From contig NC_065577.1 in assembly GCF_937616625.2 (NCBI RefSeq), positions 3,885,001-3,949,000 of the forward strand: a stretch of 64,000 nt of DNA, written 5' to 3'. Shown in pieces: positions 45,761-59,083 of the stretch. Made by a program: the position numbers and the translations under genes. Origin of the DNA: Mercurialis annua (Eukaryota; Streptophyta; Magnoliopsida; Malpighiales; Euphorbiaceae). Every line of letters starts with the position of its first letter. Position 1 is the first letter of the stretch. The notes under the pieces are model-generated. The model was given only the letters and a program-made list of their open reading frames with translations, was not told the DNA's origin and ran no database searches.

Positions 45761-46021
45761 GTAGCTAATTAGGGTGATTAGCTTAATCACCCTAATTAGC
45801 ACCAGCCCGCCATCTCATATGGCGGGCTGATTTCTGATCCCCAATCATTGGGGATCAGCTCAATGATTGGGGAGAGAGTAATTAACTCTCTCCCCAATCA
45901 TTTAAAGCAAATAATGATTGGACATTTTTTTTTTAAAAAAAAAATCTTATTTAACCAATGAATTTTAATTTACGTTAACTATTTTTGGGTTATTTTCGGA
46001 CAATTCCGAGCTTTATTATTA

Positions 46022-46290
46022 GGAAAAAGGGTCATATATGATCCTAACGTTTGAGCTAGATCACCTATACCATTATGGTTATTCGGATAGGTACAAACAT
46101 GCCATTAATATTTTAAAACGGACCCGTTTAGACCCTTACACTTAATATCGTTTGGTGCATATATGACCCTTGAAAAAACGTTAGTGACCTAAAAAAAACC
46201 CTTTTAAAAATGTTAATGACAATGTTTGCACCTTTCCATACCATAGGGTATAGGTGATCCTCGGCCCACACGTTTATGACATTTTTCCCT
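46022..46290. repeat. Small TIR element inside the Mutator-like element
   Basis: The left end GGAAAAAGGGTCATATATGA and inverted right end GGGAAAAATGTCATAAACG match, as do inner words (GATCACCTATACC against GGTATAGGTGATC). About 270 bp, non-coding. Possible TTATTA flanks. Confidence 0.55.
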
Positions 46291-47124
46291 TATTAATATT
46301 AATAAATTGATTATATATATCCATTTATTTTTAATTGATAACTATTGCGTGAACTAAAGTAAATAATAATCATTTTATATATAATAATTATTTTATTCTG
46401 CACCTATTATATATACCAAACATAACCGATATGTTTAAGCGTAAATTTTTTTAATTTGCTTTATTTAACCTAATTTATCATATTTTCTATTTTTCAAAAG
46501 TTGAGCTTCTATTATATTCTGCTGTTTTTGCTATTGCATCCTTGTGGTTGTGCTTATATGTCAAATACACCGCTTTAAAAAGTATTTATCATTTTTACAT
46601 CATTTCTTTTACAATTTCTCACTTTATACTAATAACAAACATTTTTATAAAAATACCTTTAAATATTAAAAGTTTGAAAGGTTAACTACAATATTCTTTA
46701 AATTTTTTTTATAAAATAACGCTCGGAAGTGTCCGAAAATAACCCGAAAATAGTTAACGTAAATTAAAATTCATTGGTTAAATCAGATTTTTTTTTTAAA
46801 AAAAAACTGATTGGGCAGTTATTGCCCAATCATTATTTGCTTTAAATGATTGGGGAGAGAGTTAATTACTCTCTCCCCAATCATTGAGCTGATCCCCAAT
46901 GATTGGGGATCAGGAACCAGCCCGCCATATGAGATGGCGGGCTGGTGCTAATTAGGGTGATTAAGCTAATCACCCTAATTAGCTACCAGCCCGCCATCTC
47001 ATATGGCGGGCTGGTGCTAAAAACGAGCAGCCCGCTATCTCAGATAGCGGGCTGGGGGTGGGAGGCACAAATCCGGAATATTTGTGTCTTTCAGACACAA
47101 ATATGTCAAAAACCCCCTAAGTAG

Positions 47125-47540
47125 CACGGAAACGGAAACAGAAACGATAAATAAATATATTTTTCTAAAATAAAGAACACGAAACGTGTAAATAATAAAA
47201 ATACAGGGTTATATTTATAATATTATGATTTGTAAAATTCTATATATATTAGATTTTACTTATACAATTATGCAAATTAATAAAATAAACCAAATATAGT
47301 CAAATCCAACAAAAATAAGAACATAAAATTTATTATGGATAATGTGAATAATAAAAATTATGGATAATTAATTAAAAAAATATTATTTGTTACGAATTTT
47401 TTAGATCTTTTTTACAAGTGACTAATTTTTTATTTATCAAAATAGTCCGAAACATTTCCTTATAAATTTTCGATTTCTGAAACGTTTTCAAAACAGGACA
47501 CTTAACTTTGTCAAAGTTTTTGTACTTTTTCCCGGCAGAT
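47125..47540. repeat. GAAACGG-rich repeat element (copy 2)
   Basis: Begins CACGGAAACGGAAACAG and ends near AACTTTGTCAAAG TTTTTGTACTTTT. Homologous to 1968-2415. The Mutator-like element inserted at its very edge: CCTAAGTAG followed by CACGGAAAC. Confidence 0.55.
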
Positions 47541-48775
47541 CAATTCCAATTTGGTTTGATATATAAAAAAAATCTCAATTTGGTCCTTTTTTACATAAAT
47601 AAATTCAGTTTAAGTTCCATTACAGACCAAACCAAACAAAATCAATTTGATTTGCACCAAAACCAGACTGAATCAAGCTGAAAAGCCTAATTTTTTTATA
47701 ATTTCAAACCGAATCAAAGTAAAAAAATTCGATTCCATTTGAATATTTTGTTCGGTTTTTGCCCCCTCATATTGATCGCTGCAGTTTCGATATTCATGAG
47801 AGATAGATGAACATCTGTTTATGACAGGAGCTTAAGCACCACATTTTGGCAGAACAAAAGAGGAACCATCAATGGCTGTAAAATAGCTATAAAATAGCAA
47901 AAAGCAAACAAACCAAAGCACCACTAATACAACATTTGCAAAATAACATAGATAAAGCTGCATTTAATTCTTGTAATGAAACAAATCAAATAATTACAAA
48001 GTACAACATCTGACAGTAACCAAGCTCATTCTATTACTGCTCTCAGAAAACAGTTTGATCATACTAATAAACTACACTAGCCTTTACATCAGATAGATTG
48101 CACTTGCCTAGCCACATATGTCGATTATTATAGCCTATAGGGCAAGCATATTACTTCTGATTCTGAAAAACAATTATTATTGAAGCTACGAACGAACCTT
48201 CTGCTGTATCATGGCTGCATTTTCAAAAATCAAAAGACGAGATTGCAAAATTTAGCACGTCGCAGGGAAAGACTGCTAAAAGATATGCAGCGACGACCGA
48301 GTACATACTGCATCTCCAAGCTTCTTTGGTTAACTTCATTATGTTAATAAGCTTACATATTCAACAGTTAGGTAGTCGGATTGGATTAGACTTGCCGGCG
48401 TACTACAAGAAGTACATTGCCGGAGAAGTTAAAGAGCAGGCTGGAAAGAAATAGTCTTTGTGTTTCACACTGCAAAGCAGAATTACAGAAAATGTAATTA
48501 GGAAAATTTTCATCAAAATGTCCACAATTAACAACTTGCGGCAAATTAACATGTGATGAATTTTCTACACTAAATACTGAATGCAATTATACTATGTGCA
48601 TATGACAAAGGCATCAACAATTTAAGCAACTTAGCATCTGTCTAATACGATTCAAACATAGAAAATCATAAAACTTGATAAATTTACCAATAATTTGCTG
48701 ATTTTTAGGGGACAAGTGCATACCTCACCAAATACAAAGAGAGAATAACCAATCTGAACATATGTACATAGCTAT
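47541..48775. other. Intergenic and EXECUTER 3' region
   Basis: No gene seen. Low-complexity AATTTGGTTTG-type sequence to about 47750, then a probable 3' UTR for the minus-strand EXECUTER gene. Confidence 0.45.
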
Positions 48776-51700
48776 CTATTTTTGCAGCCTTAGACGATTG
48801 AAGAATACCAAAAAGTGATATTCAGGAGCCCAATACACAAACCCGACAACAGGGCCCCCTTTGATGTACTGCACGGAAGATAATGAAAAAAAGTTATGCT
48901 ATATTTATCATTCAAAGAATATGTACAAATGATGAATAGTTTGAGTAATGCCTGCAACAATTGTGAAGAATACTATACATAATATATGTATACAAACCTT
49001 TCCATCAAGAACAACAAGTTCCCCATCAACCCATCGAGGATTTTGATAGCCAGGCTCAGCCAGCCTTCCTTGTCCTCTGTACCGAGCAATCTAATTTGGA
49101 AATAAAAGACCACAGCAAGCTCTTTAGCAATGCAAAAGCGAGGAGAAAAGGGAAAATACAGCCATGCAAAATTCAACATCACAAGTGTACAACATACCAC
49201 TCCAAATTCTTCAGGAATGATGCCTTTATGAGGTAGCTGATATCTTTTTCCAACCTTAGCACGAAAGGCCACCTACAGGAATGGTAAAGCAACCTATTAA
49301 GGTCTATCAAAACAGAGAAGCAAAAGATATATCAAAATCAGAATGGTATGCATATAGAATTGCTCATGCAAGCCTAAGATTGTTATTCAGAAAAGCAAAA
49401 AGCAATGCTAATTAACTGGCCCTAAGAAATTGCTTTTCATCCCAACAATAATCAATTAAGAAAAACTTCAAGAGAAAGAGACATGCGTCTACTGAGCAAT
49501 GCCAAGCGCCTAAATTTTGAACTGAAAATGGTGCACATAAGCAAAACTTGATTCAATCACAAAGATAATACCATGCAGATCTTAGAACAGCTTTTATAAA
49601 ACAAGTATCAAATGCGTAAATTTACCTGTCCAGCAGGTACATATGGATCTCCAGTTAATTTGACAGCTTCAACATATTCGTAAAATTCTAGATTAGATGG
49701 TTCCTTGGTCCCACGATTATCTTGCCACTGACCAAATTTACGTTGCAGGTGTATAACTTCTGAGGAGTACAACCCATGTGCTCCAATATACAGTCCTGAC
49801 AAAATTATACAGCACTTTAAGTTGAGTACAGGAGACCAGGTATCAATGATCAGAATACTATAAGAGAAATTGCACAGCAACTCATAATAAGCTCATAACT
49901 GTTACCTATGCTTTTAAGATCTTTTGCAATGAGGTTTCTAGAAAATGTTTAGATACAACTAAGTACTTGAATACTGTATATTTCTTTATTTTTGAGAAAT
50001 ATAACTTCAAGTCTGAGCTATCATCCTATGATGTAATAAAATTGAGGGCAAACCAATCATTTGCAAAAGTGTCAAAGAAAAGTCGTGTTTATGTATGACA
50101 TCTCTCGAAAGAGCACATCCCACTAAGTTGAAAGCCACCTGAGCTATCATTCTATGGTTTATGAAAATTGAGGAGAAACCAATTATTTACTTTAGTGTCA
50201 AGATACAAAAGCAGTGTTGATGCATCATACCCTATCGAAAGAGCGCCTCCCACTTAGTTAAAAGTCAATAAAAGTATAAACCAACAAGAAGATCTACAAG
50301 TATAGTGGTCGCCCAAACAAAGTTCCGAAAGTCTTATACATCTCAAATCAAATAGACAAAGCCTTAGTTTTAAGCCAGTTGGAGGGGACGTGTGTTAAGC
50401 AAAAGATTCCTCTTAAGCCAATAAATAGTGGTGGACCTACTCAACTTCAGCCTTGACCTAGCACTTCCCCTGTGTCAAGGGGTAAATTTACTTAATTATT
50501 GCTCAAGTACTTTTTTGCATCTAGGAACCATATTGCAAACCTGTGAATATTTTTCAAGCTTCAAGATAATTTTAACTCATCCCAAATACTTTACAAATTA
50601 CAACCAAAAGATAATGTAATAACTTACCATTCAGAGGATCTGGCGACGCTGATGTTTCAATCCGATGGAAAGTTGTTGATCCAGAAAGTGGTTGCCGGTT
50701 TTGAGCCTGACTGAGGGTAAAATTTATCAAGTTGCCAACATCTTTGAGTACCTGCACAGCATACATCGATATACATCATCATACATCATCAACATACATC
50801 GTCTGACAAGAGCTACACAAAAAAACAAACTATAGACAAATTGAACGAACTTTCATGGGTATCTTCTCCTGGCCAATGAACTTAGCAAGATCTACCATAA
50901 TGCTGTCTGCACTACGCAGACCTTGCAACTTGGCTTGTCTACCCGCCGAGGCTGCTTCCTTGGCATCAGAATCCTGTTTATTGACATCTTTCTCAATGGA
51001 AAACAAAAATGAACTCCGTCCCTTTTTCTCTAGCTTAGCAGGTACTCTAAGTGACTTCTTTGAAAGGACATTTCCTGAAAATTTCTGAGGAAGACCTCCA
51101 ACAACAACTTTAACTGAAATTTCACTTGGCTTATCATCCTCTATGATTCCATGAACAGCATCCATTTCGATCTCATCTCTTTCTTGGTCACTTTCACCAC
51201 TACTTTCATCTTCTGCGTCTACACTTTCTAATTCAGCATCCTCCTCTTCATCTTCTTCATCCATTATCTGTTCTATAACCTTAGATAAAAAATCCTTGTC
51301 TACCTTTGCAGAAGTTGTAACTTTCAAAACCTTGACCTTTACACCAGGAATCATATCCTGCAAAATATTTTGAAACCCAGGCACCCCCTCAGCAAAATCA
51401 GAACCATCTTCTGTATCATCATCGTCTTCTTCAGTTTCTTCAGTACTAACCACAAATAGATCTTTTTTTTCTTCAGTTGTCCCGGATGGATTAATGCGGT
51501 TGCTTGCACCCAATGTTTTAGACGATACTGTTGAAGGGTCTTGAAACAGTCCTTTTCTTTTCAAATACACAGCCTACAAAAGCGCACAAATCGCATCAGT
51601 TAATCCAATAACTTATATTCTTCGGAGAAAGAATTGTCATCAAAACAAAGCAGCAACTAGAAAGGATAAGTCCGTGAAGAAGTAAATGTTTTGCCAGATG

Positions 51701-54700
51701 AAGATGAGCATACAACTATGTATATTCATGCATCTATGCATTCTCCTAGCAAGCATGTACTAGCACTTATGTAAATTAGACCAGCTTGCATCTAATGATT
51801 GATGTGCATTGTGAGCTAAGTAGATTTAAAAGTAAAGCAATATGAAAAGGAATTTTACTTCACAGTAGAAAAAACATTATCCAGTTTCTTCAACATTTTC
51901 CTATTGATATTTGTTTGCACTATGTGTGAAAGCTATTCACTGCCTTGTATGCTACTCGTTGACAATTCTGATGACACATGTACAGCAATATATAATGAGT
52001 ACAATGAGGATACCTGCTGCTTGAAGTCCCCTTTCTTGTTCTTGGTAAGAAAGATCTCAAACACAGGAACACCAACTGCAGCTGTAGAAAGCTGTCTGAA
52101 AAGATAAACAAATAAACAAAAGACTACAGCTGAATAATAACTCTTCATAAATAGCAAACCGAACATTTGGCAGTAAGAATTGAGCATATAAAAAAGCAGG
52201 ACCGAATGCAAAATCTACACAAAAAACAAAATATATAAGTATAAACAAACATATTTTATCACAATAATATGAAAATATCTAATCTTTTCCATATAAATGT
52301 AAATAGCTGCTAGAACGAGACACATAATATAACAAAAGGTAAATAAAACATATGTACAGGCATGTTATAATTACCTAGGACTATAACTCCTTGCCACATA
52401 TCTTCCATGCTCTGCAGTTATACGTATTATCAAACCATAAGGATCATGTACATCTTCTGATATGCCAGACCACCATCCCACCTGAACACCAACATCGGGA
52501 TAAAAAAAAGAACCATGAAGTAAACTTTTGAGGCAACAGCACAACTTTTGTCATGATAACTGGGAAACTAACTCTACTGCTTCACATAGTTTCAGATTAA
52601 GAAAGACATGTACATAAAGATGGATGACATGCCTTGAAAACAAATGACACCTGCAAATTTAATGATGAAAGCTAGGAATTGCTACAGCGTTCTGTTGCTC
52701 TACTGGTCTTTCAAAATATCTTACTACTTTCACAATGCCAGATGTAACTTAATATCAAGAATTACATCCATATGCAACGAATTTTTTTTATTAAACAAAC
52801 TGAGTAACATCATTGTCTATCACCATCAGTAATCAACATTTCTTCTGTCTGATTGATATGAAAGCCTACAAAAATTGAAAGGAAAAAAAAGCAGGAAAAA
52901 AAACAAAGCAAGCAAAGAATGCTTCAGTCAAGAAAACATTCACAGCACCGACAATTGGTAATGGCAGCAAACCAGTCATAAGAGCAAACACCCATAATTC
53001 CCAAAGTAACAGATGTAGCAACTGATCGTCTGATCCAACTAAAATACTAATAGAAGAAAAGACAGTTGCAATCCTTATGAGGTTTTCAATATGATGACAG
53101 GCAAGGAAGCTAAGGCAACATGGGAAAGCACATCATTTACTAAACCAAAAAATTTGGCCCGGAGCATTGACAGATTATTATAACATTACATTGTAAATTA
53201 AAAAAAGAAATTAAACATCGCATATGTGCATCTTTAAAGAGGTGAGAAACACAAATTGCTCACCAGTCCAGCACCGGCAGTATCTCGCAACAAAGCTGCA
53301 TCCTGGTAGCGCTCTTCTGCTACTGCTCCCTGAAGCATTTACAAAAGAAAAAAGGATTAGCTCCACAATATCACTCACATGTGCCTCCTTCCTTTTCCAT
53401 TAGGAGAGCAACAAGCCAAATTACATACATTCAGCTGTGACATCACTCTGCCAACTGCATCATTTGTAGCAGCAGCTGCAATTGCCACCTTGAGAGTAGC
53501 AGCATCCCCATAATCCTCTCTATTCACAGCACGACTCAATTGTGACTGCAAAGAGAGAAAATTCAGCATGCAAAGAAGAATGTGTTACCAGGAACTTCTA
53601 CAGCTACATGGTTGTCTGTACTTCTAGATACAAATAAAGAGGTTCTAACCGTTAATACTTCTAAAATCTAAACTCTCAGCAGAATGATCCTTTTTGATGC
53701 ACCCAAAAACAGAAACTACAAATGACAAATTCAATTTAATTAAGCGTTAATCCTAAGTTAATTGAGGTTGGAAAATGATAAATGAGAAAATCTCTTAAAT
53801 GATGAAAGATCTCAGGAAGAGAAGTCCAAAAGTTTTAAACCTTAACAACAGATGTAGCCAGTTGTTTTTTTCCTTGAACACAAACAAACGTGTAAGCAAC
53901 ACAATAATTTAAAGCAATAACATTCTGTTTGCAATAAAATGATCAGACCAAATGACTTAAACATAATAGCTTAAGAGCCACATGGATTGATACTCAAAAA
54001 ATTTAATATTGTAATTTTTTTTAACATTTTAAGATGTGACTTCCAGAAACAATAAATAAAAGCATGCCCTTCTAAGGCCAATTTGCACAAAAGCAGGCAT
54101 CATTAAAATGCCCACTCGCAGAACTTCCGTTGAAATCAAGATTTTTGCAGTAAACCATTAGCAAGTTCCTATGCAATGTATTAGAATAATTAAATTCCAT
54201 TAGCTTACTAACAATAAAGTTTCCAGACATGACAACCTAAATTTACAAAACAGACAAACACTTTATTCAATCACCATTTTCCGCTTCAAAAATATATCAA
54301 GAAACTTGGCATTTCACATTTGAGACAAAAAACTTCATTTTAACATAGCAAACCTCAAAATAACATTGTTGTACCCTCAACATATGTCTCGTTTTCCATA
54401 TCCGTCTTTGTACTACATAGCCCTTTCCTCACTCACAAACTCTACAATTCTCTACTTTTCACACTCTAAAATTCTAAGAAAATTATACAAAACAACAGTT
54501 GTGCCATGTCATCCATGACGCAAACCCGGATAATGCTTTAGCAATGTGGAATATCAAATGCTAAAAAACAAATAATTAAAAAAAAATCTATCGCAGATTG
54601 CTGTAAATATGACATGGCGCAACGATTGTACTGAATAAACTCTAATTTCAACAAAAATAAATAAGGAAATAAAAAGGGTAACCATAAAAACTACCTTCAA

Positions 54701-55063
54701 AACAGTTAAGATACGTTCTTGCTCATCCATTTCATCAAAATGTCTTTTCCATCTATCCCAATCCCAATCTTCTTCTTCTTCACTTTTCCCATTCCTAACA
54801 TTCCCATCATTTCCAATCCTACCCTCATCTTTATTTTTGTTCTTACTCTTATAATCATCTGAATTATTGAAGAAAGATTCAATCTTTTTCATTGCACTTC
54901 CAATTACACCCTGCCATGGCCACTGCTCGGAGGAGCTAGAGCAGCAGCGGCAGAGAGATGATCGGAAAGGAGGAGGAGGGTAGAATGGTCTTTTTCTAGT
55001 GGGGAGGAATTTGTGGGTTGTGAAGGAAAGTTTGTGAGGTGTTGGAGGTGAAATTGAAGCCAT
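48776..55063 (-). CDS. EXECUTER protein (EX1/EX2 family), chloroplast singlet-oxygen signalling
   Basis: Eleven exons in minus orientation: 54695-55063, 53429-53545, 53264-53329, 52375-52481, 52014-52095, 50851-51573, 50628-50751, 49626-49795, 49198-49272, 48998-49090 and 48776-48868. All joins are GT-AG and phase-consistent, giving 672 residues (family 650-690). The Ser/Pro/Arg-rich N-terminus is a plastid transit peptide. UVR-type helices follow: [20 protein letters not shown] near 124-143 and [15 protein letters not shown] near 164-178. Exon 6 carries a long acidic stretch ([23 protein letters not shown]). The DUF3506 region and conserved end ([25 protein letters not shown]) are intact. 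EXECUTER proteins sense singlet oxygen at thylakoid grana margins and are cleaved by FtsH to trigger nuclear stress responses. EX1 versus EX2 was not resolved. Confidence 0.93.
54300..54420. repeat. Intron repeat shared with FBPase and PYD3 introns
   Basis: In EXECUTER intron 1: AACTTGGCATTTCACATTTG through CTCAAAATAACATTGTTG to GTACTACATAG. Collinear with 37885-37990. Confidence 0.65.
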
Positions 55064-56784
55064 GGATGGCTAAAAAAATTTTCTTGGAAGAAGAAAGAAA
55101 AAAATAAGTTAAATTGAAGTGATGATTTTGACTGATTTATGAGTGTTTTGTGTGTGTGATTGTGGCTAAAATGGAACAGAAATGAGAAGGAAAAGAATAT
55201 TTCAGGTGATAAAGATTGGTTTTTTTTTATAATACCAAAAAGAAAAAGAAAAGAAAATTTTGTTCTTTGTTCTTTTTTCTATTTTTTTTTTTTTTTGAGA
55301 AAAGAAAAAAATGTTTTTCTTTTGTTTGATTCTGGATGTGGCTAGAGATAGTGGATTGGTTTTCTTTATCTTTTATTTCGTTTATTTTATTCTAAAGATA
55401 TTTTAACCACAATATCAATTATATTTAAGTTTTGTTTTTATTAATTATTATAAATAGAATATAAATTTCAATTGAGAATGTACAAATTTAGTTTTTCTAC
55501 TTGAAATAACACTTTCTGTAGTGTAAGTGAGTTTATTTTTAGTATAATAATTAAAAGACCAAATCAATTTTAAATCTGAATTTTCGCATCTTTCGCAATT
55601 TTTTGATTTTTTAAATTATGTTTAATTTGAATTTTTTTTTTTGCAATTGTGACCAAAAAATTGAGTTTTATTTTTAAAATTCAAATCTTTACATTTTGTT
55701 TTACCAATTGCGACCAAATTTCAATTTTTTTTAACTTCTAAAAAGAGTTAATATGAATGTTTGATCACAATTGATAAAAATGAAATTTAAAACTTTAGTC
55801 CTAATTGAAATGAAACTTTCAAATTAGATATAATTATAAATATTAAAAAGTTTAGTCGTTATTGATAAGAAATGCTAAAGGTTTAATAGGCCTAACTAAA
55901 ATTACTTGTATTTTTTTTATCACAAATTTAATTTAACAATAAAATTTCGTCCAAAATTGAAAAGATTAAATGTGAAACTCACCTACATTTGTAATGTTTA
56001 TCGAAAGACGTTTTCAATCGCAGTACAGGCACAAAAACTTCAAACATCCGTGCAATGTTTATTATTCAGATATATCTATCATTGAATTTGTTAATGATGA
56101 GGAATTATCATATTTTCATAATGTACAAATTTTTGTATAGTTAGTGATATTAAAAATATACTAGAATAATAATTGGATGAGCCATGCAATGCCGTTGTTA
56201 TTATAGACAAATAGTCATCATTCATCATTTGATTTCATAATGTCTCACCTAATTATTGTTAAAAAAATTGTTTATTTTTATATTGTTAAAATAGTCGGTA
56301 TCTTTTTTATTATTGAAAAAGAGAATGTTTATGAAAAAAAACTAAATTCAATATCTTAGTAGAATGTTACGCAACACATTATATCATTTAAACTATAACT
56401 TATTGATAAAATCAGTTAGTATTTTAAGAATGAGAAAACTTTATGATCATATTTTAAAGATTATAAATTTGATAGTCCATTTTATTGTTTAACTAGTGAT
56501 CCAATTCCTTCTAATTAGTCGCTTTAGCTAATGGTTACTTTCATTGTATCAGCTCACATAGAGTTTCTTGGTTTATGCTCCAACAAGCATAACAAGTAAT
56601 CAAACACTTGTATTATGTTGCATGATAACTCATCTAGTCGTAAATTTCAGCGATTTGTTCTGATTTTCGAAAAAGCTTCTGAAACTCGATTTTCTTTATT
56701 TTTATAACTTACTATTGTGAAAAATATTAGTATTTCATAATTTTCTGTTAGCATTTTCACTTCAAGGTTTTCATTTGCGTGCAA
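55064..56784. other. EXECUTER upstream region and AT-rich spacer
   Basis: Probable promoter to about 55400, then AT-rich DNA. Positions about 55560-55860 contain loose repeats of TTGCAATTGTGACCAAAAAATTGA-like words in both orientations. No gene seen. Confidence 0.45.
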
Positions 56785-57041
56785 TATAGTTCGAAGAGTC
56801 GAATAAACAACGAACGTAAAAGAAAGAGACTTGCAAAAGGATAACAATGGCGATTAGAAGGATATTTAAGATGTAGCAAATAACACTAGAGAACTTTCAT
56901 ATCATTCTCCAATGTTTTTATTCAGTTCTTTTGCCCTTATTCATCCTTGTCCTAATCCAATAACAGATGCATAATGTTCGATATTTACAGATATCGACGT
57001 ACCAACTTATTTATTATCACAGGTTTGAGCAGTACCTTCCG

Positions 57042-59083
57042 CTACGAAGACTTTTTGTGCAACAAGGGATCAGATATAATTTGGGGCTCAAAGTCTGCCT
57101 TCAAATAACGATCAAACATCTCAGCATATAACTCATAACGAGCAGTCATACGAAGTCCCCACTTGTCTTTAATCTGTCTGCATAGGTTTAGGTCCATGTC
57201 CGAGATCAATATGTATGCCATCTTTGCAACGAGAGAGAGAGGGTGCGCAAGAAGCATCTGGTGCCGGAAAATGACTAGACCCATAGAAATGTCCAAAATC
57301 TGCATGTTGTGACTTCCCATCACCGGAAGTAAATGGATTAGGAAATGTTTCTGTCCCAACACGATTGATAGGCCCAACAAAGTAATTATTTGCTATTGCA
57401 GCATTACGTGCCCGTAAAATTATTCATTTCATGTTGGTCAGCTTATTGAAAGCTAACATTGACCTAACAACTTTGCATGACAAGCAATTAAATGGATGCT
57501 ATCTATTAGAGCAACATTAAAATAGGAAGAACGAAATGCAGCATCAAAGCAATCATGCAATCTACTGAATGAGAGTTGTCAAAGATAACAGATAGAGGTA
57601 AATTTTCAGTTTTACTGAATTACTCATTATTACCCATTGTTGCTCCATAGCTGCAAATTGAAAAGCAAAAGAAAAAGCATCGAATAAGAAATATAGAGAA
57701 GGAATAGAAAATAACCTCAATCGGCCACATTGGTTCACTGAGTTCGCCAACAGTGGCTGATGGATTAAATACAATCTCAGCATCATTCAAGCCAAATGCT
57801 AACCAATTCAACGGGTGGTGCCTTCCGTAGCATGTATTAATAGCAATCTTTCCATATGCCGTCTCAAACACAGGATGTCGTGTATTTCCTACCATGTAAT
57901 ATGCGCTTGGCCAAACACATATTTAGGTCCCTGCACTATTACTCTTTTCCAACTTAAGTCCCTGAACTATAAAACGTCTAAAATAAACCCCTACACTATC
58001 AAAAACATCTATTTTAAGTCCCTATTATTGCGCAAGTTAACGGAATGTGGATGACGTTAACAATTACATATCAAAAATGCTATTTCAGTCTCTGCACTAT
58101 CATTTTTTTCCAAATTGAGTCCTTACACTATTAGAAACATCATTTTTAAGTGTTTCTATCATATAATTTAAATAATATTAATAAATTTTTTATTTTATTT
58201 TATTTTATTTTTTAATGTTATTAAATTTTTTTAGCATTTCCAAAGATAGAATCATCTCCGACCATTAATAAATTTTTTTCATTTTAATTTAAAATTTTAA
58301 TTATTTAAAATTTATTAATTTAATTAAATAAAAATAATTTTTTATTTTATACAATTAGTTTTTTATTTTTATAAAAAATTAAATATATTAAAAAACTGTT
58401 TGTCTACCTCGCAATCTTTGAAATATCATATTTTTAAAAATATTTATTTTAATTTAAATAAATTAATTTATTTTGAAATAATTAATTTTGAGTAATTAAA
58501 AATTTAAGTTAGATTTATAGTGCAAGGACTCAAATGGCAAAACAATTATAGTTTAGGGACTCAAAATTTTAATTTCATAAATTTTAACTACAACCTATCT
58601 CAGAGTCAAGCGTTTGTATCTCATTTTCTAACGGAATGACATGGAGGGACTTAAATCAGAGACTTTTAATAGTGCAGGGACTTATTTTAAATGTTTTATA
58701 GTTCAGGGACTTAAGTTGGAAAAAAATGATAGTGCAGGGCCCCAAATATGTGTTTGGCCTATGCGCTTTCATTGAAGTCCCCGACTCTAAGTCTCTAGGT
58801 ATATGATTCTGGCATCAAAAATTCCACAAAAGGTTCAACAAACTAGTCTAAATTTTATAAGCAATAGAGAGAAAGAAAAAGTCCATTTACCTTCCGATGC
58901 TTGCCAATTATGTTGCCATGATTTCCGATTATAATAGACCGTGATTAATATCTCTATCAAGAATTGGACTTATAATGACCATGTTGTACTTCTGTGCATA
59001 CTCCTGAAGAAAATTCGTGGATTCGCCATCTACAGGTTCGGCGAATTCGCACCACCTCTTCTCCCTATTGCTGAAGGCAAATG
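57042..59083 (-). pseudogene. Beta-ureidopropionase pseudogene (exons 4-6 only)
   Basis: Minus-strand relics: exon 6 (57042-57411), exon 5 (57716-57899 and about 58769-58808, split by an 851-bp insertion) and exon 4 (about 58885-59083). The catalytic Cys motif is kept as [12 protein letters not shown]. Lesions are many. The exon 6 acceptor AG is GG (57412-57413). There are frameshifts in exon 6 and an 8-base duplication in exon 5. About 20 bases of exon 4 are lost (the segment coding GETLWNT). Exon 4 is cut by a Mutator-like element at 59084, and exons 1-3 are absent. It cannot encode the enzyme. Confidence 0.9.
57909..58759. mobile_element. Mutator-like MITE inserted in exon 5 of the pseudogene
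   Basis: 851 bp with ends GGCCAAACACATATTTAGGT and inverse (ATATGTGTTTGGCC), and extended inverted arms with GTCCCTGCACTAT and ACTTAAGTCCCTGAACTATA. A perfect 9-bp duplication, TATGCGCTT, flanks it (57900-57908 and 58760-58768). Non-coding, AT-rich interior. Confidence 0.9.

Larger units (their letters stand above)
38868..47115. mobile_element. Palindrome-rich Mutator-like element with nested LTR retrotransposon
   Basis: The 8248-bp element has perfect termini GGGTTTTTGACATATTTGTG and a perfect 9-bp duplication, CCTAAGTAG (38859-38867 and 47116-47124). Removing the retrotransposon (39002-45760) and its 5-bp duplication leaves about 1484 bp with near-identical terminal arms of about 380 bp: 38868-39001 plus 45766-46011 on the left, 46731-47115 on the right. 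Each arm is a run of palindromes. On the left they lie at 38879-38905, 38897-38917, 38930-38954, 38968-38998, 45764-45800, 45801-45829, 45834-45858 and 45862-45902. No transposase is present. A further small TIR element lies at 46022-46290. The insertion abuts a GAAACGG repeat at 47125. Confidence 0.9.

Noticed and set aside
50855..51088. Plus-strand ORF over EXECUTER exon 6
   Set aside because: Antisense shadow of a strongly supported coding exon.
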